From positions 522,660-586,659 of the forward strand of contig JABVXU010000006.1 in the NCBI GenBank assembly GCA_013365365.1: a stretch of 64,000 nucleotides of DNA. Direction: 5' to 3'. Origin of the DNA: Cruorifilaria tuberocauda. Lineage: Eukaryota; Nematoda; Chromadorea; Rhabditida; Onchocercidae. The translations under genes were made by a program, and so were the position numbers. The notes beneath the pieces are model-generated. The model ran no database searches. It was not told the origin of the DNA and saw only the letters and a program-made list of their open reading frames with translations. How positions within the stretch are numbered: position 1 is the first letter of the stretch; every line of letters begins with the position of its first letter. Positions 40,001 to 53,136 of this stretch are shown piece after piece.

Positions 40001-41176
40001 GAAAAAGTGCTCAAAATGATTTGACATATATAAATACTTTATATGAGTTAAAAAACAGAACACAGGATTATTATTAGATTCAAGCATGCTTAAAAAAAAA
40101 AGGAATAAAGTACTCTTCCAAAGCAAATGATATCATACGAATAACATTAGATTTTTGTTTGGTAAGAATAAACGTTTACCTGCAGTTAATAAAATAAATT
40201 TACATGTCTTTTTTATCATTGTATAATCAATATTTTCCCAAAAAAGCTCTTAAACAATTTAATGCTTTCCAAAAATGTATAAAGCATTAACGTAATTAAA
40301 TAAATTCCCGTTGAAATCATAAAAAATTACTTCATTTCCATAACACATTATGTTATGAATAGTGATAAGTGCCTTATAAACAACTGTCCAGTTGGGATTC
40401 TGGGTTCGCTCAATTAACAAATTAGCCATTGATGGGATGGAAACATTTGGCTCCTGCGTACAGTGTAGTAAATCTGTAAAAAGAAATTGATAACTCATCT
40501 TTCTGAACAATAAAATTAGATAATTTATTGTTTCAATCGGTAATTCATCTTTCCTTAATAATAAAATTAAAAGTTGAAATGAATTTTCAAGAAAAATATA
40601 TGAAATATTAAAATTACTGAAAATTATTTGCCCCTGCTTCTTCCATGCAAAATTTATTTGATTATAAGCAAAATATGATCAAATTTCAATATCTCAAGAA
40701 ACTACATGAAGATGATGAAATCATTCCTCCGACAGACAAATCGTAGAATTTGGATAACTGATCGAAAATTTTTCGAGATAACAACGGAAGGAATAAGTGA
40801 TATTTCATAAAAATACCGTTCATTAAAACTGCCACGTTCTCATATTAGTGAATTATTGAAAACAACACTCAACAATTTAGCTAACTTGTGGAAGTTATAA
40901 TTAATACTGACTCCGTCTAGAAAAATATTTTAGGATCAAGAAAAATTTCTTTTTCAAATTAATTTACATTCCACATAAGTTCTATAACGCAAAGGACTTA
41001 CAATCGAGATGCTTCCTTTTTGGTGCCATTAATTCTTCGGTTGTAGCCTTACAAATTGTTTTACCCAACTGACTACCAGCTAAGGAATGTTTTGCAGCGG
41101 TAAGTCGATCTGTAATCGTTTGTCCACCCGTTGTAAATGGCATTGGTTGATGTAATGCTTTCTCGATTGTTTGCAT
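31036..41176 (-). CDS. unc-11: Clathrin assembly protein AP180/PICALM (UNC-11)
   Basis: Nineteen minus-strand exons join in phase from ATG 41176 to stop 31036: 41176-41002, 40473-40331, 39998-39923, 39473-39405 (cassette), 38591-38449, 38244-38188, 37633-37457, 36944-36780, 36534-36409, 35779-35467, 35303-35199, 34578-34201, 34013-33921, 33789-33667, 33093-33016, 32869-32849, 31954-31798, 31603-31473, 31205-31036. The total is 2700 nt, 899 aa (876 without the cassette). Residues about 20-330 are the ANTH domain that binds phosphoinositides and synaptobrevin ([78 protein letters not shown]). The tail has NPF motifs near residues 399, 459, 530 and 632, and DLLSLFDP near 420. It also has a Pro-rich run and a conserved Gln/Pro-rich C terminus preceded by [13 protein letters not shown]. 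The protein recruits clathrin and sizes synaptic vesicles at the plasma membrane. Two donors are T|GTTAGC and GTTTGC types, so alternative tails are possible. Confidence 0.95.
38704..38722 (-). other. Candidate 19-nt microexon in unc-11 (would cause a stop)
   Basis: A minus-strand segment with a good acceptor (CCTTAACAG) and donor (GCAG|GTAATC), lying in the intron between the cassette exon and 38591. Inserted after the preceding exon (which ends in phase 1 with G) it reads GCC TGA, an immediate stop. It could be a regulated poison exon or only a chance splice-site pair. Confidence 0.25.
39405..39473 (-). CDS. unc-11: Probable cassette exon inside the unc-11 ANTH domain
   Basis: A 69-nt exon (phase 1-1) with CGTCAG acceptor and TTG|GTAAATG donor. 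Without it the flanking exons join as [12 protein letters not shown], exactly the uninterrupted family sequence. With it, 23 residues starting [11 protein letters not shown] and ending WASPDSVFV are inserted, with the frame kept. The peptide is polar with no stop in the coding frame, which supports real but optional use. Confidence 0.65.
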
Positions 41177-41236
41177 TTTGCTTGTGTTAATAAATGAAGT
41201 GAAAATAATGATGAGAAATTTCAAGTTTTGTAATGA

Positions 41237-41250
41237 CCTGAAAAGAAGTA
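41237..41250 (-). promoter_or_regulatory. Splice acceptor in the unc-11 5' UTR
   Basis: On the minus strand CTTCTTTTCAG ends at 41238, 61 nt before the ATG at 41176. It is either a spliced-leader site or the end of a 5' UTR intron. Confidence 0.45.
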
Positions 41251-41792
41251 ATATTAAAATGTGCATATAATATAATTATTAACAGAAAGAGAGATAATCT
41301 ATAAGAGCAATTTGAAGATGTCAAAACAAAATATTTCATTTCAGCAGTACGTATGTCAAAATCTAACGTGTCATTAGCACAAATCTGTGAAAAGCGTCAG
41401 CCATTTACAGAAACAAATTGGAATGTTTGAAAGTAAAGCAAATATTTGAAGACTTTTAGACAGATATTAATTAGTAATATAAAGCAGAAAAGATGTATCG
41501 TAAATGTTTATTACTCTATTTTTTGCACCATGCAAGTTACTTCGAGTTCGAGATAAAACAAAAAAAAGATAGAATCACTTTTTGCAAATTCGAACTGACA
41601 ACTCTGATTTCTTCCGTTCGAAAATTTCGAGATTAATGATAAAGCTAATGAGTTTGTAAAAACCATAATTCATTTCATTGCAACGGGGAACTAACAGATG
41701 TAGAGAAAAATGACAAATAACAAAAGAAACAGGGAACATAGTCGGATTTATTCATAATTTATATATATAACTCCATATGTACCATATATTAG

Positions 41793-41935
41793 ACCATATC
41801 TGTCCGTAATCGATACCATATACTGTACCATATCTGTCCGTAATCGTTACCATATCCGATAGTAACCCAACCATACAGAACCGTAATCACTACCATACTT
41901 ATCCGCAATCCATACCATACTCAGTAAAAGTTTTA
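41793..41935. repeat. Degenerate tandem repeat (ACCATATCTGTCCGTAATCG unit) upstream of unc-11
   Basis: Two exact 20-bp copies at 41793 and 41827 (34-bp spacing), followed by decayed copies with CCGTAATC, CCGCAATC and TACCATA. The array sits about 0.6 kb upstream of the unc-11 start. Confidence 0.75.
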
Positions 41936-43539
41936 GAATTTAACGCAACTCGGGCATGAACCGGCTATAAATCTTTCAGTGTTTGTCTTTGAATTCCTAA
42001 CTTCCTTGGTTGAGTTTGTTTCGGATTACTTTGGAATTAATTGATTAATGATATCGAATTAAGATTATAAATCTTTTCCGGGAATTATTGCGGAATCTGT
42101 GTGAGTATCATTAAAACTTCATGATAACCCGTAACTTTCATGATTAATGATTAATCCTGGTATTGATTGAAAAAATCGGAAATGAAAATAAGAAATGAAA
42201 GAATGAGTGGAAAGAGAGAGTAATGTTATGAATTCATTCAATACTGAACACTTTGACCCTCTCACTTCTCTTGCCGTATCACTGCTACTCCTAACAATCT
42301 CATCAATGCTTTTCTCAATCCCTCCTCCTCCAACACGTCATTTCAACAACCGTATCACATCCTATTCCCTCCCACCAACTACTCATTCTATCATCTCTTC
42401 ACTTCCAATCATTGTTGAATGATAATCAATTCTCACATATTCTATAACATTACGACATATTTCATTTCAGGAAAGTAAGCCGGTTCTGCACAAATTTTCT
42501 TAGATTACCTGATAGTTAGATGTTAGAGTAAATAAAGTTCAATGAAGATATATGTATAAGTCAATTGGATGCTTTATGCAGTTATACGGTTTCAGGAAAT
42601 CCGGATAAATCGAAAGAGTATAACCGTACGATACACAGCTACTTCAAACAATGATAATTTCAGCAATTGCTAATTCACATCAGATCAATAATTATAAGTA
42701 TTTCAGGAAGAGGAAATGAAATGAAAACTTTTCCGGTAATTACATAACACTGAATTCATAAAGTAATGTATAAGTATGAACTAGCAAATTTCAATAGTTC
42801 TGATCTTTCGAAATGATTACTTTATTGTTGAAAGAATGAGCTAAAGTGGAGGACAATAAATGAATATTGCTTAATCTGAAACTCAATTCTCAAGAAGAAA
42901 TTGTGGATTGCATTTTTTATTTCTAGAATACTCATATCATCGATTTTTTCCTCTCTTTTCATTTTCCAAAATTTTAACCCTAACTTTTGGTCTATATTCA
43001 TTGCATGGATAGAAAGAGGAAGAGAGAGAGAAGGAGAGAAAAAAAGAGAAAAATATAAATTACTTCACATGAAAATAACATAAAGTGTGATGGTTTCCAA
43101 AGAGGAAATAGTGAATAAGAGTTTAGGGCCTAGGAAGGCCTAAATCAGAAGAGTTAAATTTTGCGGCCTTTGTCATAAACATAATTATGTCTGAAAAAGA
43201 AAGTGAGAGGGAGAGAGGAAGAGAAATAGAGAAAAGAAATGATGAATGGAAAGTTTTCAATAACCGAAAAGCTGCAGTCTTTTTTAAACGTACTGAAGAG
43301 AAAATCAATAAAATGATTGAGTACTGCTAGTATTGGCTTTTCTCAAGCAAAAAGTGTAAAAGATAAAAGTAAGAGTAAGAAAAGTAAGAAGAGGGAATAA
43401 ATTCTTTAGTGGAATTCACCGCAATAATACGGGGTGCAGGAATAACGGGGAAAAATCTAATAACTTCTTTACTTTGCTTCAAAAACCTTCAATTGAATCA
43501 TTTTGAAACAGAGAAAAGTATTAATCGGTAAAACGATAC

Positions 43540-43845
43540 TAATTGATAAATTTGATGAATATATCAGGATGGATAAGTGATAATTGATATCAGTGTTAGC
43601 TGATTAATTTGCCGAATTGATTCTTTAATTGATTTGATTAATTGAAAATGAAAAGAAGCGGAAACTACAAAATGATTAAGTATTAACTGATCCCATTCAT
43701 TTTTACAACTTGATGCATGACGTATTAACTGATTAGCCAATATTTAATTATTTGATTGATGAAATAATTGATCAAATGAGTAACTGAATAATTGAATAGC
43801 TGATTAATTAAATGATTAGTAATTAACTGAATGACTGATTCTATT
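43540..43845. repeat. Degenerate TGATTAATTGA-rich tract
   Basis: About 300 bp with many variants of TGATTAATTGA and AACTGATT, with no strict period. Confidence 0.5.
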
Positions 43846-45639
43846 CAAAGCATAGGATCAGAAGACAATGTTTTACAAAAGAGACAAGACTGAAAGAACG
43901 GAAACAAATATTACTTATTGATTAGGAATCATAAGTTTCAGATTTTTAGGATTTCAGAATTCAAAATAAAATTGAAGAAAAGATGAATTTAAAATTTCAC
44001 GTAAATTACAAGCAATCACTGAAGGCTTTTGGATGTGATATGATAAGTATAAATATATTTACCATATAAAAAACGGAAGATTGCTTCTAGCGATAGAATA
44101 TATTTATATGTTAGTCTGATTAATCAGTTCTAAGTCTATCGAGTACAAAAGTAGCCGAAAAAATAAGGTACAAATCATTTCAGCTTTCATTAGCTATAAT
44201 GTTTTGTCGGTTATGGAGAAGAAACTTGAATTTCTATAAAGGTATATTCTCATTTCGCGATGCATTGATACAAACAAGAAAAATGGATAAATTTTAAAAA
44301 TAAGCTTGATAAATCAAAATTCAATTTAAGATAAAACATGAAGCACTTTAAATCATTAATGCTCAAACTAAAAAAATTCCTTAAACTTTCAGTCAAAAAT
44401 CATTTTCTCATTTTCATCTTTTTTTTTCTTCCATATTAATATTATATTTTAATTAATATTACTGACACATGGAAAAGTTTGTTTATAAATTATATCACAA
44501 TTTTTTCAATGTATCATTTACCACCACTAGTACTATTTCGAATATATTATCACAGTTTGTTGATAATGAAATTGAAAGTTTTATCAATTTTATGTCAAAA
44601 ATTTCTCTTTATCAAATACAATAATGGAACATTCCAATTGAATAATAAGTTTAAAAAATTTTTAAACTGATAAAAAAAACGATATAGGTGAAATTTCAAC
44701 AATAAAATTCACTGCTTCTCTTGATCACTTTGATATATTCGTGAATTATGCATACATAATTAATTCTTTTTAATTTCTTTACAGAAACTGTTTGATTAAA
44801 TCTAAATGTTTTCTTTCAACACTTACACAAAAAACCTTTTTCAAAAAACTTTTTCTTCAATAGAAATATTAAAATGATAGAAGGTTGAAGAACATATTTA
44901 CGTTTTTATTCATAACAATTTTCCTTTCAATTTAAATAATGGAACACTATGAAGAGTAAACAATTTACAAACCATTGAGCATTCATCGTACAATGCAAAA
45001 TGATTTTGTAAATTAATATTTCATATCATTCATTTGTAGAATAATCTAAAAGCTTTATATAATTAAAAAAGAGGGAACAAAATTTAAATCAAATTTTAGT
45101 CGGAAATTCCATATTACAGGATAGAACCTTATTATTTGATTGGAATAAATATTTTATTATTGGATTTGATAACGAAAAAATTTTTGACACGAAAGTTCTA
45201 TTCTGTAATATGAAATTTTTGGTTAAATTTTCAAATTTTATTTCCCTTTTTCTCTTATCAGTTATCAATACATGCTAAAAATAACAATTCAAATAATATT
45301 ATCGTATTTGTAGAATAGCATGCTAATTTATTTCAAGCTTTTATTTCAACATGATAGACGAATTGTAATCAGCAACTATTAAAAATATTGCATATATTTC
45401 AAATTCAGTCATTTTATGCCTTCTTTGCATCTCGAAAATTCCATGTTCCAACCTATCCTATAGCTATTCCAAATTTTATCTTTTCTGAATTCAGAACATC
45501 AGGTTTATTTTATTCTCAGCACATTCTCTAAAAATTCTATTCCATTATGCTAATTTCAATTAGATATGATCCCATCAAAAGGTTAAAGACAGCATTATGA
45601 CATCTAAACTTTATGATTGAATTGAAAGTTGTTTGACAT

Positions 45640-45770
45640 TACTTATGTGATATTAAGTGATATTACGTAATATAATTATGATTATAATTGTGGTGTTATG
45701 TGATAAGATTGTGATATGACTATAATATTATGTGATTATATGATATTACATAACTTATCACTGACTGGTT
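45640..45770. repeat. Degenerate GTGATAT/ATTATGTGAT repeat
   Basis: About 130 bp in which TGTGATATTA, GTGATATTACGTA and TTATGTGATTA variants recur. Confidence 0.5.
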
Positions 45771-47270
45771 TCCTATTCGTGCAATAATGTGAATAATATT
45801 ATTTAAGTTTTACAGTTAATAAACTGTTTCGAGCTACAGTAACTTGATAAGATAAAAAAGAAATAAATTAATATTTATGTAAAGAATTTATTTTATTAAT
45901 AAGAAGAAGTTGACAAATATGATATTATTTCATCTCTTGAAATATTGATATCGTACTTAAAGGGAATGCAACAATATTTGTAAATAGTAAGACGAATTAC
46001 TTTTCTTTAATAGAATTTTCAACAAAGGATAATGAGATGAAATGATGGATATTTTAAAAGGAGGAAATATTTCCGTAAATGATTATATTTCAGAAAATGA
46101 GATGATAGTGATGGAGAGTATTGAAAACAGGAATGATGATGATGATTCGGAGTAATTAATCGTAATAATCATAACTAAATCTGCTAATAAATAATGGTAT
46201 TAAACTATGATTACGATGGAGTAATTTAAATAAAATTACACTAGCAACATATGATTTTTCTATGATAGCAATAAATGATCATTTTGATATTTTATAATTC
46301 GTATATGCAAATTATACCTATCGTGAACGTTTTTTCGGCAGAGCAGATTTCACCAACAATAATTGTAATAAATATTCATCTATCGAGAGATTGATGAAAT
46401 AGAAATACCATAGTTGATATTGATAATAAACGAACTTCTTCTATAGTTAATGATTGATTGATAAAGAATTGGTGGAATTTCGTTTGAGCAAAAAGATAGA
46501 TTAATGAGACTAATTACTCACCTAAGTAATAATAATATATATCTGTATCCCACGTTTTTGATATATAAATAGAGAATCATTTCGATATGTTCATGAGATA
46601 AATCGACAGTAAATCATGGAGATATACAACATAGCAATCTTAAGGTCGCATGATTAATCAGCATCATGTCTTATCATGATAACGAGCTATGAGAAAGAGA
46701 TGATTTATTCGATATTCTCATTCGGTGATGTATAATAAATATCAATAATACAATAATACAATAAAATTTATTCGCACATTTCAACAATCTCTATCATTTG
46801 TAGAAAATTAATATTATGCTCACATGAAAATGAATATTTCACTGAAACAATCATGATATGATTATTAAATTTTATATTTTTTGCATCAATGATAGCAAGT
46901 AATATTTATACAACATATTTAGCATCAATTAGCATTAATATTAAGTGCGTTATCACTATAAAGTAAAATATTATTATCAGTATTTAACTAGAAACAACAG
47001 TATTGCTGTAACCAAAATATGCTGGAACAGATAGTGAAGGGTAGAAGAATTTTACTTTCTTGATTATACTGTTATGATCAAAGTTTTCATTCAAATACAA
47101 TTGGACATTAAAAAAGTTGAATCTAAAAAAAAAAATAAGCCTAAATATTATCTAATTCATGCTTAGATTACTTATCATTGCTTAAATATCTCGTAATTTT
47201 ATAGTTTAAAAAAGATTATTTATCATTGTTTAAGTATCGTATAAATTCACCGTTTAAAAAATGAATCAGT

Positions 47271-47296
47271 AAGAGAGAGAGAGAGAGAGGGAGAGA
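47271..47296. repeat. (GA)n microsatellite
   Basis: Nearly pure GA run within noncoding DNA. Confidence 0.85.
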
Positions 47297-48321
47297 AAAA
47301 TATGTACGATCCCATAAGTGCTTTAATAAAAATAAAAGCAATTTTCTGGATTGAAAAAAAATTTTTAGCTCAATAAAAAGGAGGAAGTGAAAGTAAGAGA
47401 AATGGAATTTAAGAAAATGAATTGAAGTGAGATGAAATGAGGGAAAATATAGAGTAAGCATTGGTAGGTTTGCTAATTCTCCACAACAATGGAGGAAATA
47501 GCGAATTAGCTAAGATGAAAATCAATAATTGAAAAGATTTATCTTCTGGTTAGACTTATGCTAACTTTTGCTTTTTATGCTAAAAATAACTCATTGAGTT
47601 ATTTCCAGCATACGCTCATCAAATTTTAATGCATTTAAAAAAAAGTAAATTATTTGCTAAAAAAAAATGGAAAATACGAAAGTGTTGACAGATTCAAAGA
47701 TTAATTGTATATGACGAAATTGACGTATGTTATACGTTAATTTATATCTTCGGCAAATAGTCGTAACGTTACAAGTGAAATGTAACGTATGTCATAAATT
47801 CTGACGCAAATACCGGTTTGAGAACAGGAATTTTGAGAAAATGTTTCATTCACATTTTTATTTATATCAAATTCGCTGGGAGGACAAAGAAGAATTGAAT
47901 TCATATCAAATAATTAACTCTTTTAAAAAAACCAGTCATCAGCATAGAGCAACGAAAGAGTAATAGTGAGTAAAGTATATTGATTATAAAATGTTTACGC
48001 ATGACACGTTTTCACGCCTTATTAGAATTTTAATTTTGATACAGAAATGTGAAAATTAGAATACTATCATTTTCATTTTGACTTATACACGTTTAGGAAT
48101 CAAACACGTTTTTTTTTTAAGAGTTGTTATATAAATATTATCTAAAAATTTTTTTCTAAAACTTTAATTTCGCATTCGATATTTTAATATAAATATAAGC
48201 CTGCAGTTTATTAACATTACTAATTATTTCCGTTTGTTATATTAATTTTTTTGAAATATCACTCTGTTTATTGAAGTTCTTCAGTCCCACATTTTACAAT
48301 ATTTAATAAATTTTAATATAA

Positions 48322-48380
48322 ATATGTACATATGTGTGTGCGTGTCTGCGTGCGTGTGTACGTGTGCACGTGCGCGTGTG
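48322..48380. repeat. Alternating purine-pyrimidine (TG/CG) tract
   Basis: About 59 bp of TGTG, CGTG, TGCG and ACGT steps, alternating purine and pyrimidine almost without a break. It is by far the most CpG-dense spot nearby and is a candidate Z-DNA-forming sequence. Confidence 0.8.
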
Positions 48381-49054
48381 ATAGTTATTGTTAACAATTA
48401 CTCCATCAAATCAGAAATTAGAGACGTAATTTGAATGGAATTATAATTTATTTGAGTTAAATAAACTTATTTTTGTAAAAGTAATGATTTGAGTTTTAAT
48501 AAAATTCTATTTATAATCGTTGTTCCATCGTTTATTGCTGTTTTTTGTTTTATTAAAATGTAATTTCTTTGCAAAAAAAGGAAGAAAAAACCAGCAATAA
48601 TTCTTAAAAATCATAAGAAAAAAATAAAATACTTTAAAATTCATTAATCAAAGATTGCAAAATCGCATTGTACCAATCGTTTACCTGATAATATCATTAT
48701 CACATAAGATAAAATGATTACTAATCCTTTGAAGTATTTAATCCGAATGCTGAGAACCCATAAAATCTCAAAAAGATTGAGAAATTTTTTGAGAAACAAT
48801 AATAAAAAGACACTTTATTAATTATTAAATAAAATAATTTTTGCTTAATTTGTTTGTTCATTTTTGATTAATTTACATACAGTTAAATTTTCATTCGTAC
48901 AAATGAATGACTATTTTTTCTTAAATTTGTGAATTTTTCAGGCATCAAATCAAATTATGATTATGATAGAATAAAAGTTGAAATGAAAAGAAACTGAAAT
49001 GAAAGTTCGCGAAAATTTTTCGCATTCCTTAAAATCACAGAAAGTTATGAGAAG

Positions 49055-49160
49055 AATTAAATGAAAGAAATGAAATGGAATGAAATGAAATTGAATGAAA
49101 CAGAATGAAATGAAATGCATGAATGAATTGAACGAAATTAAATTGAATGAATGAATAACA
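49055..49160. repeat. Degenerate (GAAAT)n/(GAAT)n repeat
   Basis: About 105 bp dominated by GAAATGAAAT and GAATGAAT units; the opposite strand reads as a Phe/His/Ile-rich frame that is a by-product of the repeat. Confidence 0.7.
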
Positions 49161-50420
49161 ATCATGTTATCCTAAAATCATAATATCTATTTCATTTAAC
49201 CAACCGAACCGAATATCCGCTGTTTTCATTACTTGTCCTATCAAATCCGTTGGCTGGTTTTCTTTTTTCCTTTAAATAATTTATTCTAATAATACTATAC
49301 AAAAATTATTTACGTAATTAAATAAGTACTAATTATATATACTGATGCCTACTCATTCATTCATCTTTACTCATTTATCAATCATTATCAGTAAACAATT
49401 TAACAAATCTCACACTATTACTCTCATTTTAGTATAATCATTTAACATGATCACAGAATTTTTATTGTTTTCACTATCTTTTCAAATATTATCAATAAGT
49501 TTCAGAAATTTCTTCTTATCTAATTAATTTCCTTTCATTGCACTTCATTATTAAAGAATTAAAAGCCTAATAATAAATAATATACTTTGGTTATTACTCT
49601 TGGCTTACGATTCTGATAAAGAAACCTTTACTTACTTATGAATATTTTATTAGTTATATTGTTACCCATTTCTTTTATACTTATACTAATTAAATGATTA
49701 TACTAAAATGAGATAATAACGTAAGATTTGGTAAGTTGTTTACTGACAATGATTGATAAATGAATGAATAGGTATAATTAACAGTTGTTGCAAATAAGTG
49801 TTGCTTTACAGGCCATATGCTCAATACTTAATGATTGTAACTTGATGAAATTACAAATCTCTGATTAATTTGTTAAATGATAAGCAGCAAATGAATTCAG
49901 TGAATAAATTACTATAATTTGCTTGACTGAAGCTTTCTATCTGTTAAATAATGAAAGCTAATTTGTCATTACAAATCAATTGATGGATAACAAACGAATA
50001 ATGTGGTTGAAGTTTGTACTTTATCACAATAATAAATGCTTAAATTTAGCAAAAATAAAAAGCATAACAATGAACGCTCTAAAAAAGTGAAAGAAATCTG
50101 TTGAAATTTCGCAACAAAAGAAAGAAAAAAGTTATTTGTAGTGCTAATTTGATAGAATTAATCGTTCTGATAACAATAACAATTAAAGATGAAAAATGAG
50201 CAGTAGTGTTAAAAGAAAGTAAATGATAATTTTATGCAAAGTAGAATTCAATTCAATCAATATTTCATTCAATCAATTTTACTAATTTCAAATTGTTACC
50301 AAAATTTAATATATAACAATGAATTTGAGGTGTGAGGAGATGGAGAAGGCAAAATTGTCTGATTTGATCAGAATGAGTCATCAAAAAGTTTTCAAAATTA
50401 AAGAGCAATTGCACAACAAG

Positions 50421-50470
50421 CTTTCTTTCTCTCCCCTTCCTCCCTCTCTCTCTCTCTCTCTCTCCCTCTC
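50421..50470. repeat. (CT)n-rich pyrimidine tract
   Basis: TCTC and CCCT repeats about 50 bp long. Confidence 0.85.
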
Positions 50471-50823
50471 GTGCTTCTTCCTCCTTTCTCTCACTTATCT
50501 CTTTAACTAGTTGGAAATGTATATTAGGACAGCTTTTAAACATTTCTGGAATGATTTCTGAAATTTTACAATAAATAGAAATATTAGTTGTAAAATTCGA
50601 AAGCTAAAGTATGCCATATCATACATCTCTTTTTCTCTTACTTCTTAGCAAATCAAAATGCAAAAATGGAAATCCGTAAAATTGATGAAATTGATAAAAT
50701 ATTATCATATCACTTTCCAATAGAAATTTGAAACAAAATATAAAGATTAGTTTTTTTATTAAAAAAGTTAGAAGTATAAAAAAATTAGTAACTTATAAAA
50801 GAATGGAAATTAATGAGCTATCA

Positions 50824-50909
50824 ATGATATATTCCTGTATTTAATTTCCGAATTACAGTACTATGATATATTCCTGTATTTAATTTCCGAATTACAGTAC
50901 TATGATATA
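50824..50909. repeat. Perfect 39-bp tandem duplication
   Basis: Copy 1 at 50824-50862 and copy 2 at 50863-50901 are identical by eye, followed by 8 bases of a third copy (ATGATATA). The identity implies a recent duplication. Confidence 0.9.
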
Positions 50910-51011
50910 AATGATAAAACGATACGTAAAAATGTTTGAATATTGTATAGTCGAATTGGATTAATCTATTATGTGTTAGAGTTAATAATGGAAGAGGAAA
51001 TTAAAATTAGA

Positions 51012-51090
51012 GCAGAGAGAGAGAGAGAGGAAGAGGGAGAGGGAGAGGGAGAGGGAGGGAGAAAGAAAGGAAGAGAAAGAAAGAGAGAGA
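51012..51090. repeat. (GA)n/(GGGAGA)n purine tract
   Basis: About 80 bp of GAGAGA and GAGGGA repeats with small interruptions. Confidence 0.85.
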
Positions 51091-53136
51091 ATGGATGGTT
51101 TCATTTATTACTATTGCCATGTATTTGGAGAGAGACAGATGGATGTTGTGATAAGATAATGAAAAAGAATGAGAATGAGAATGAGGAGTGATATTTGTTG
51201 AGAAAAATGTAAATGAAATGAAGAGAAGGAATGATTGATAGAGGTATGAAAATGCAAAGGAAACGATGAGATGAGTAAGCATAGAGAGACGGTGATAGTG
51301 CAGCGATCGGGAAAAGAAATGTTTATTGTCGGGAATGAAGAACTGTCATCTTTCACCTTTGACATGTTTTCCCTATCAATCTGACCAATTAATTTACTTT
51401 ATAATATTCAGTATTAAAGTATTTATCAATAATATTATTTGGCTAAGTAATTTACTTTATAATATTCAATATTAAATATTGTTGGAATAATTATTAGAAA
51501 CAAGCTATTGAAATTAGTAATTATATTTGAGGAATTGAATAATTGATGATAACAGAAGTAAAAAAATTAGAAGATTTGGTATATTTTTCCAATTTTTCTT
51601 GGAAAAAAATTTGAAAAATGGTGAAACTTTACGGGAAACAAGTAGAATGTTTGCTGCACATTTCTCTCCTCCGAAAATAATTTACGATTTCAATCATATT
51701 TTACTAAAGATGTACGAAATGTATTGATTAGATAAATTTTGTTTTTTCTTTCGTTATAGCAACTTTTCGAATATGTCTGGAATTTTCCGGAATTTAATAT
51801 GTAATAAATCAAACTATCCATATTTAAACACAAATAATAGTGGCCTTGATTGTATTATATCGATTTCCCAGTTACACTATTATCATCAAACAATGATAAT
51901 ACAATGAACATAATAATAATAGTTGAAAATTTTTGTATAACTAAACTAAATTTAAACGGTAAAAATTACTCAAGCGTTATTGTCTGATTAACCTATTGAT
52001 TTTGAAGCTAAAATTATCAATGGATTAATTTTATGTACTTTATGGATTATTTGGTAAACGGTGACTTTCGCTTCCACCTGTTTTCAAAAGTTGAAATTTT
52101 GAATCTGGAATGGAGATTTAGTATTGAAATTAAATATTAAAATAAAAATATTGCAGAAATTAGCATCGTTTTATCTGGAATTATCCAGCTCGTAAGCAAT
52201 CTTCACATTTGCTCTCAAGTTTATTATTTTAAAAGATTAGAATGCGACTTACAATCTTCTCCGGTACAATGTTAGGTTTTGCAATTAAGAAAAACACATA
52301 ATTTATCTTAATCGATTACTGCATTTATTTCTTCATTACATTAATTAAATTAACTTGCTTGATCTTTACAGAAAATATTGTATAAAAAAAACATACATAA
52401 ACATACATAAAGAGATTTCAATCAAAAAGTCCGACCAAAATTAAATGGAAGTTACAATTTCTCATAATCAGCAATTGCAATGTAAAATTTAAAACACCAA
52501 TTGAACTTTAAAAATCAGGGAGCCTTTAATTAATATGGTGTCTTCAGAGAAGCATACAATACAGGACTTCACTGGCAATTTTTAAACCTTTAAAGTTCCT
52601 TTTTCGAAAATGGCATTTATAGTTGCCTTTTAATCAGCAAAAGCAAAATAATATATTACCTTAATTAAAAAATAAAAAAATGAAAGATCTTTTGAGCAAA
52701 GTAAAAACTACGAAATGGAGCAAAACAAGTATGTCAATGAGGAAGAGCAAAGAGTGAAGAAAATGGTTCGATCGGTAAAGAAATATAGCCTTTGAGCGAT
52801 AGATTTCTTTTCAAAGAGAAAAAATAAATACTTCATGTTTTTCCCCGCATTGGTATAATTTTTCTTCCCTTTCAACTTTCCATCGAATAAAATTTGGCGC
52901 AATGGAGGTTTTTTTTTTTTGAAAGGAATGTTTAATTTGAGAATTTAAACATTTCTATAGGTATTTGAAAAAGGCTGACTCTTAAAATATTTTTGATTCA
53001 TTAATTACTTTCATATTTGTAGGAATTTCTTATCTAATTATCTAAGAGAGATTTCACAATTTCACGCCAGAAATAATTATTCTAGTATTAAACCCTGAAA
53101 TTTATTGAACCTTTTTTTCTATTTTACTTATTATAG

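Larger units (their letters stand above)
41251..53136. other. 12-kb region with no recognisable gene
   Basis: Apart from repeats, listed separately, I found no exon with both splice sites and a believable peptide. A pyrimidine-rich patch at 42240-42420 encodes a Pro/Ser/Leu frame without support. A 35-nt segment at 52157-52191 has acceptor and donor (TTGCAG, GTAAGC) but no partner. Because a plus-strand terminal exon follows at 53137, part of this region may be one or more large introns of that gene; it also holds the unc-11 promoter at its left end. Confidence 0.4.

Noticed and set aside
41139..41266. In-frame upstream Met for unc-11 (start at 41266)
   Set aside because: The extension is hydrophobic and unlike AP180 N termini, and a splice acceptor at 41238 lies inside it; ATG 41176 is better.
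42207..42422. Plus-strand 71-aa ORF, Pro/Ser/Leu-rich
   Set aside because: Lies in a pyrimidine-rich tract; no splice context, no family resemblance.
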